Assembly: GCF_027941915.1 (NCBI RefSeq)
Contig: NZ_CP116009.1
Span: 3,410,001-3,474,000 of the forward strand
DNA length: 64,000 nt
Direction of reading: 5' to 3'
From: Ramlibacter tataouinensis
Lineage (GTDB): Bacteria; Pseudomonadota; Gammaproteobacteria; Burkholderiales; Burkholderiaceae_C
Position 1 is the stretch's first letter. Every line of letters starts with the position of its first letter. The notes under the pieces are model-generated. The model made no database searches, was not told the origin of the DNA, and worked only from the letters and a program-made list of their open reading frames with translations. The position numbers and the translations under genes were made by a program. Shown here in pieces: positions 63,663 through 64,000 of the stretch.

Positions 63663-64000
63663 TCAGGACGACCGGGCCCAGCGGGCGAGGGCCTCGTCGG
63701 CGGAGACCCTGCGCGACTCGGCGGCCACTGCCGGCCGCTCGCCGTTGAAACGCGGCGCGGAAGCCGGCACATGGCCGCCGCCCCAGCCGGCAAACGTGCC
63801 GCGGGAAGCCAGGTGGGCATCGTGGGGTGCCTCTGCGAGCGACAGCACGGGCGACACGCACGCATCGCTGCCGGCGAAGTGGCGGGCCCACTCGTCGCGG
63901 GTGCGGCTTGCGAAGACCTCTTCGAAGCGCTGGCGGATCGCCGGCCAGTTTCGTGAGTCCTTCCTGTCCGGCACGCTGCCCGCCAGGCCCAGGCGATCCA
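63663..64000 (-). CDS. Type III (CaiB/BaiF) CoA-transferase, C-terminal part
   Basis: The frame is open to the window edge on the minus strand, giving the last 112 residues. LGLAGSVPDRKD, RFEEVFASRTRDEWARHFAG and CVSPVLSLAEAPHDAHLASR are the C-terminal signature of CaiB/alpha-methylacyl-CoA racemase-type proteins, in which SPV(L) precedes a conserved H-x2-SRG. The remainder, including the catalytic aspartate, is outside. Alpha-methylacyl-CoA racemase is a slightly better match than a generic CoA-transferase because of the GRGTF-like end (SRGTFAG). It runs leftward toward the LysR gene. Confidence 0.8.
   Translation of the reverse strand, partial: DRLGLAGSVPDRKDSRNWPAIRQRFEEVFASRTRDEWARHFAGSDACVSPVLSLAEAPHDAHLASRGTFAGWGGGHVPASAPRFNGERPAVAAESRRVSADEALARWARSS

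Overview
The window is high-GC chromosomal DNA from a betaproteobacterium of the order Burkholderiales, most likely family Comamonadaceae (Ramlibacter/Variovorax-like). The assignment rests on four things: the core gene order hldD-rfaE1-lapB-lapA-ihfB-rpsA-(aroA-cmk)-tyrA-pheA-gyrA facing ompA-ubiG-gph-ssrA, the fused aroA-cmk gene, the tmRNA tag ANDERFALAA, and the many Bug-type periplasmic receptors, LysR regulators and type III CoA-transferases. Genus cannot be fixed by eye.

Region 1 (1-14.7 kb) is core genome. A leftward run covers LPS heptose synthesis and LPS assembly control (hldD, rfaE1, lapB, lapA), IHF-beta, ribosomal protein S1, aromatic amino-acid synthesis (fused EPSP synthase/CMP kinase, prephenate dehydrogenase, chorismate mutase/prephenate dehydratase) and DNA gyrase A. 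serC, often found between gyrA and pheA in this order, is absent here. Divergent from gyrA are an OmpA-family protein, ubiG, a HAD phosphatase (gph or mupP) and tmRNA.

Region 2 (14.7-40.9 kb) begins abruptly after ssrA, with a short sequence that looks like integrase-flank debris, and is entirely accessory metabolism. Two LysR / Bug receptor / cytoplasmic sulfatase modules bracket an AsnC-type regulator, an acetolactate synthase catalytic subunit and a fused indolepyruvate ferredoxin oxidoreductase. A radical-SAM sulfatase maturase lies tail-to-tail with the second sulfatase. A leftward run then carries a Crp-type regulator, a DUF2520 protein, an aldehyde dehydrogenase, a tartrate-type dehydrogenase, a 3-hydroxyisobutyrate-type dehydrogenase, methylmalonate-semialdehyde dehydrogenase and an omega-amino acid:pyruvate transaminase. 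The last two form a beta-alanine-type degradation pair with a divergent LysR.

Region 3 (40.9-56.3 kb) is a catabolic locus around a GntR regulator. One side has a stand-alone 73-residue biotin carrier and a type III CoA-transferase. The other has a paralogous CoA-transferase, a carboxyltransferase, a biotin carboxylase, a second carboxyltransferase, a NitT/TauT-type ABC importer, an unassigned multi-spanning membrane protein, an MmgE/PrpD protein and a Bug receptor. The likely logic is uptake of an organic acid, CoA activation and biotin-dependent (de)carboxylation; the substrate is unknown. This is the best candidate for an undescribed pathway. Two broken genes (IclR and CoA-transferase remnants) mark an old recombination scar beside it.

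Region 4 (56.3-64 kb) holds a LysR regulator divergent from a three-gene molybdoenzyme operon resembling the cytoplasmic sulfite:quinone oxidoreductase SoeABC, then divergent IclR and LysR regulators, and the end of another type III CoA-transferase running off the window.

No CRISPR array, complete insertion sequence, rRNA or tRNA was seen. All starts, family calls and regulatory sites are read by eye.
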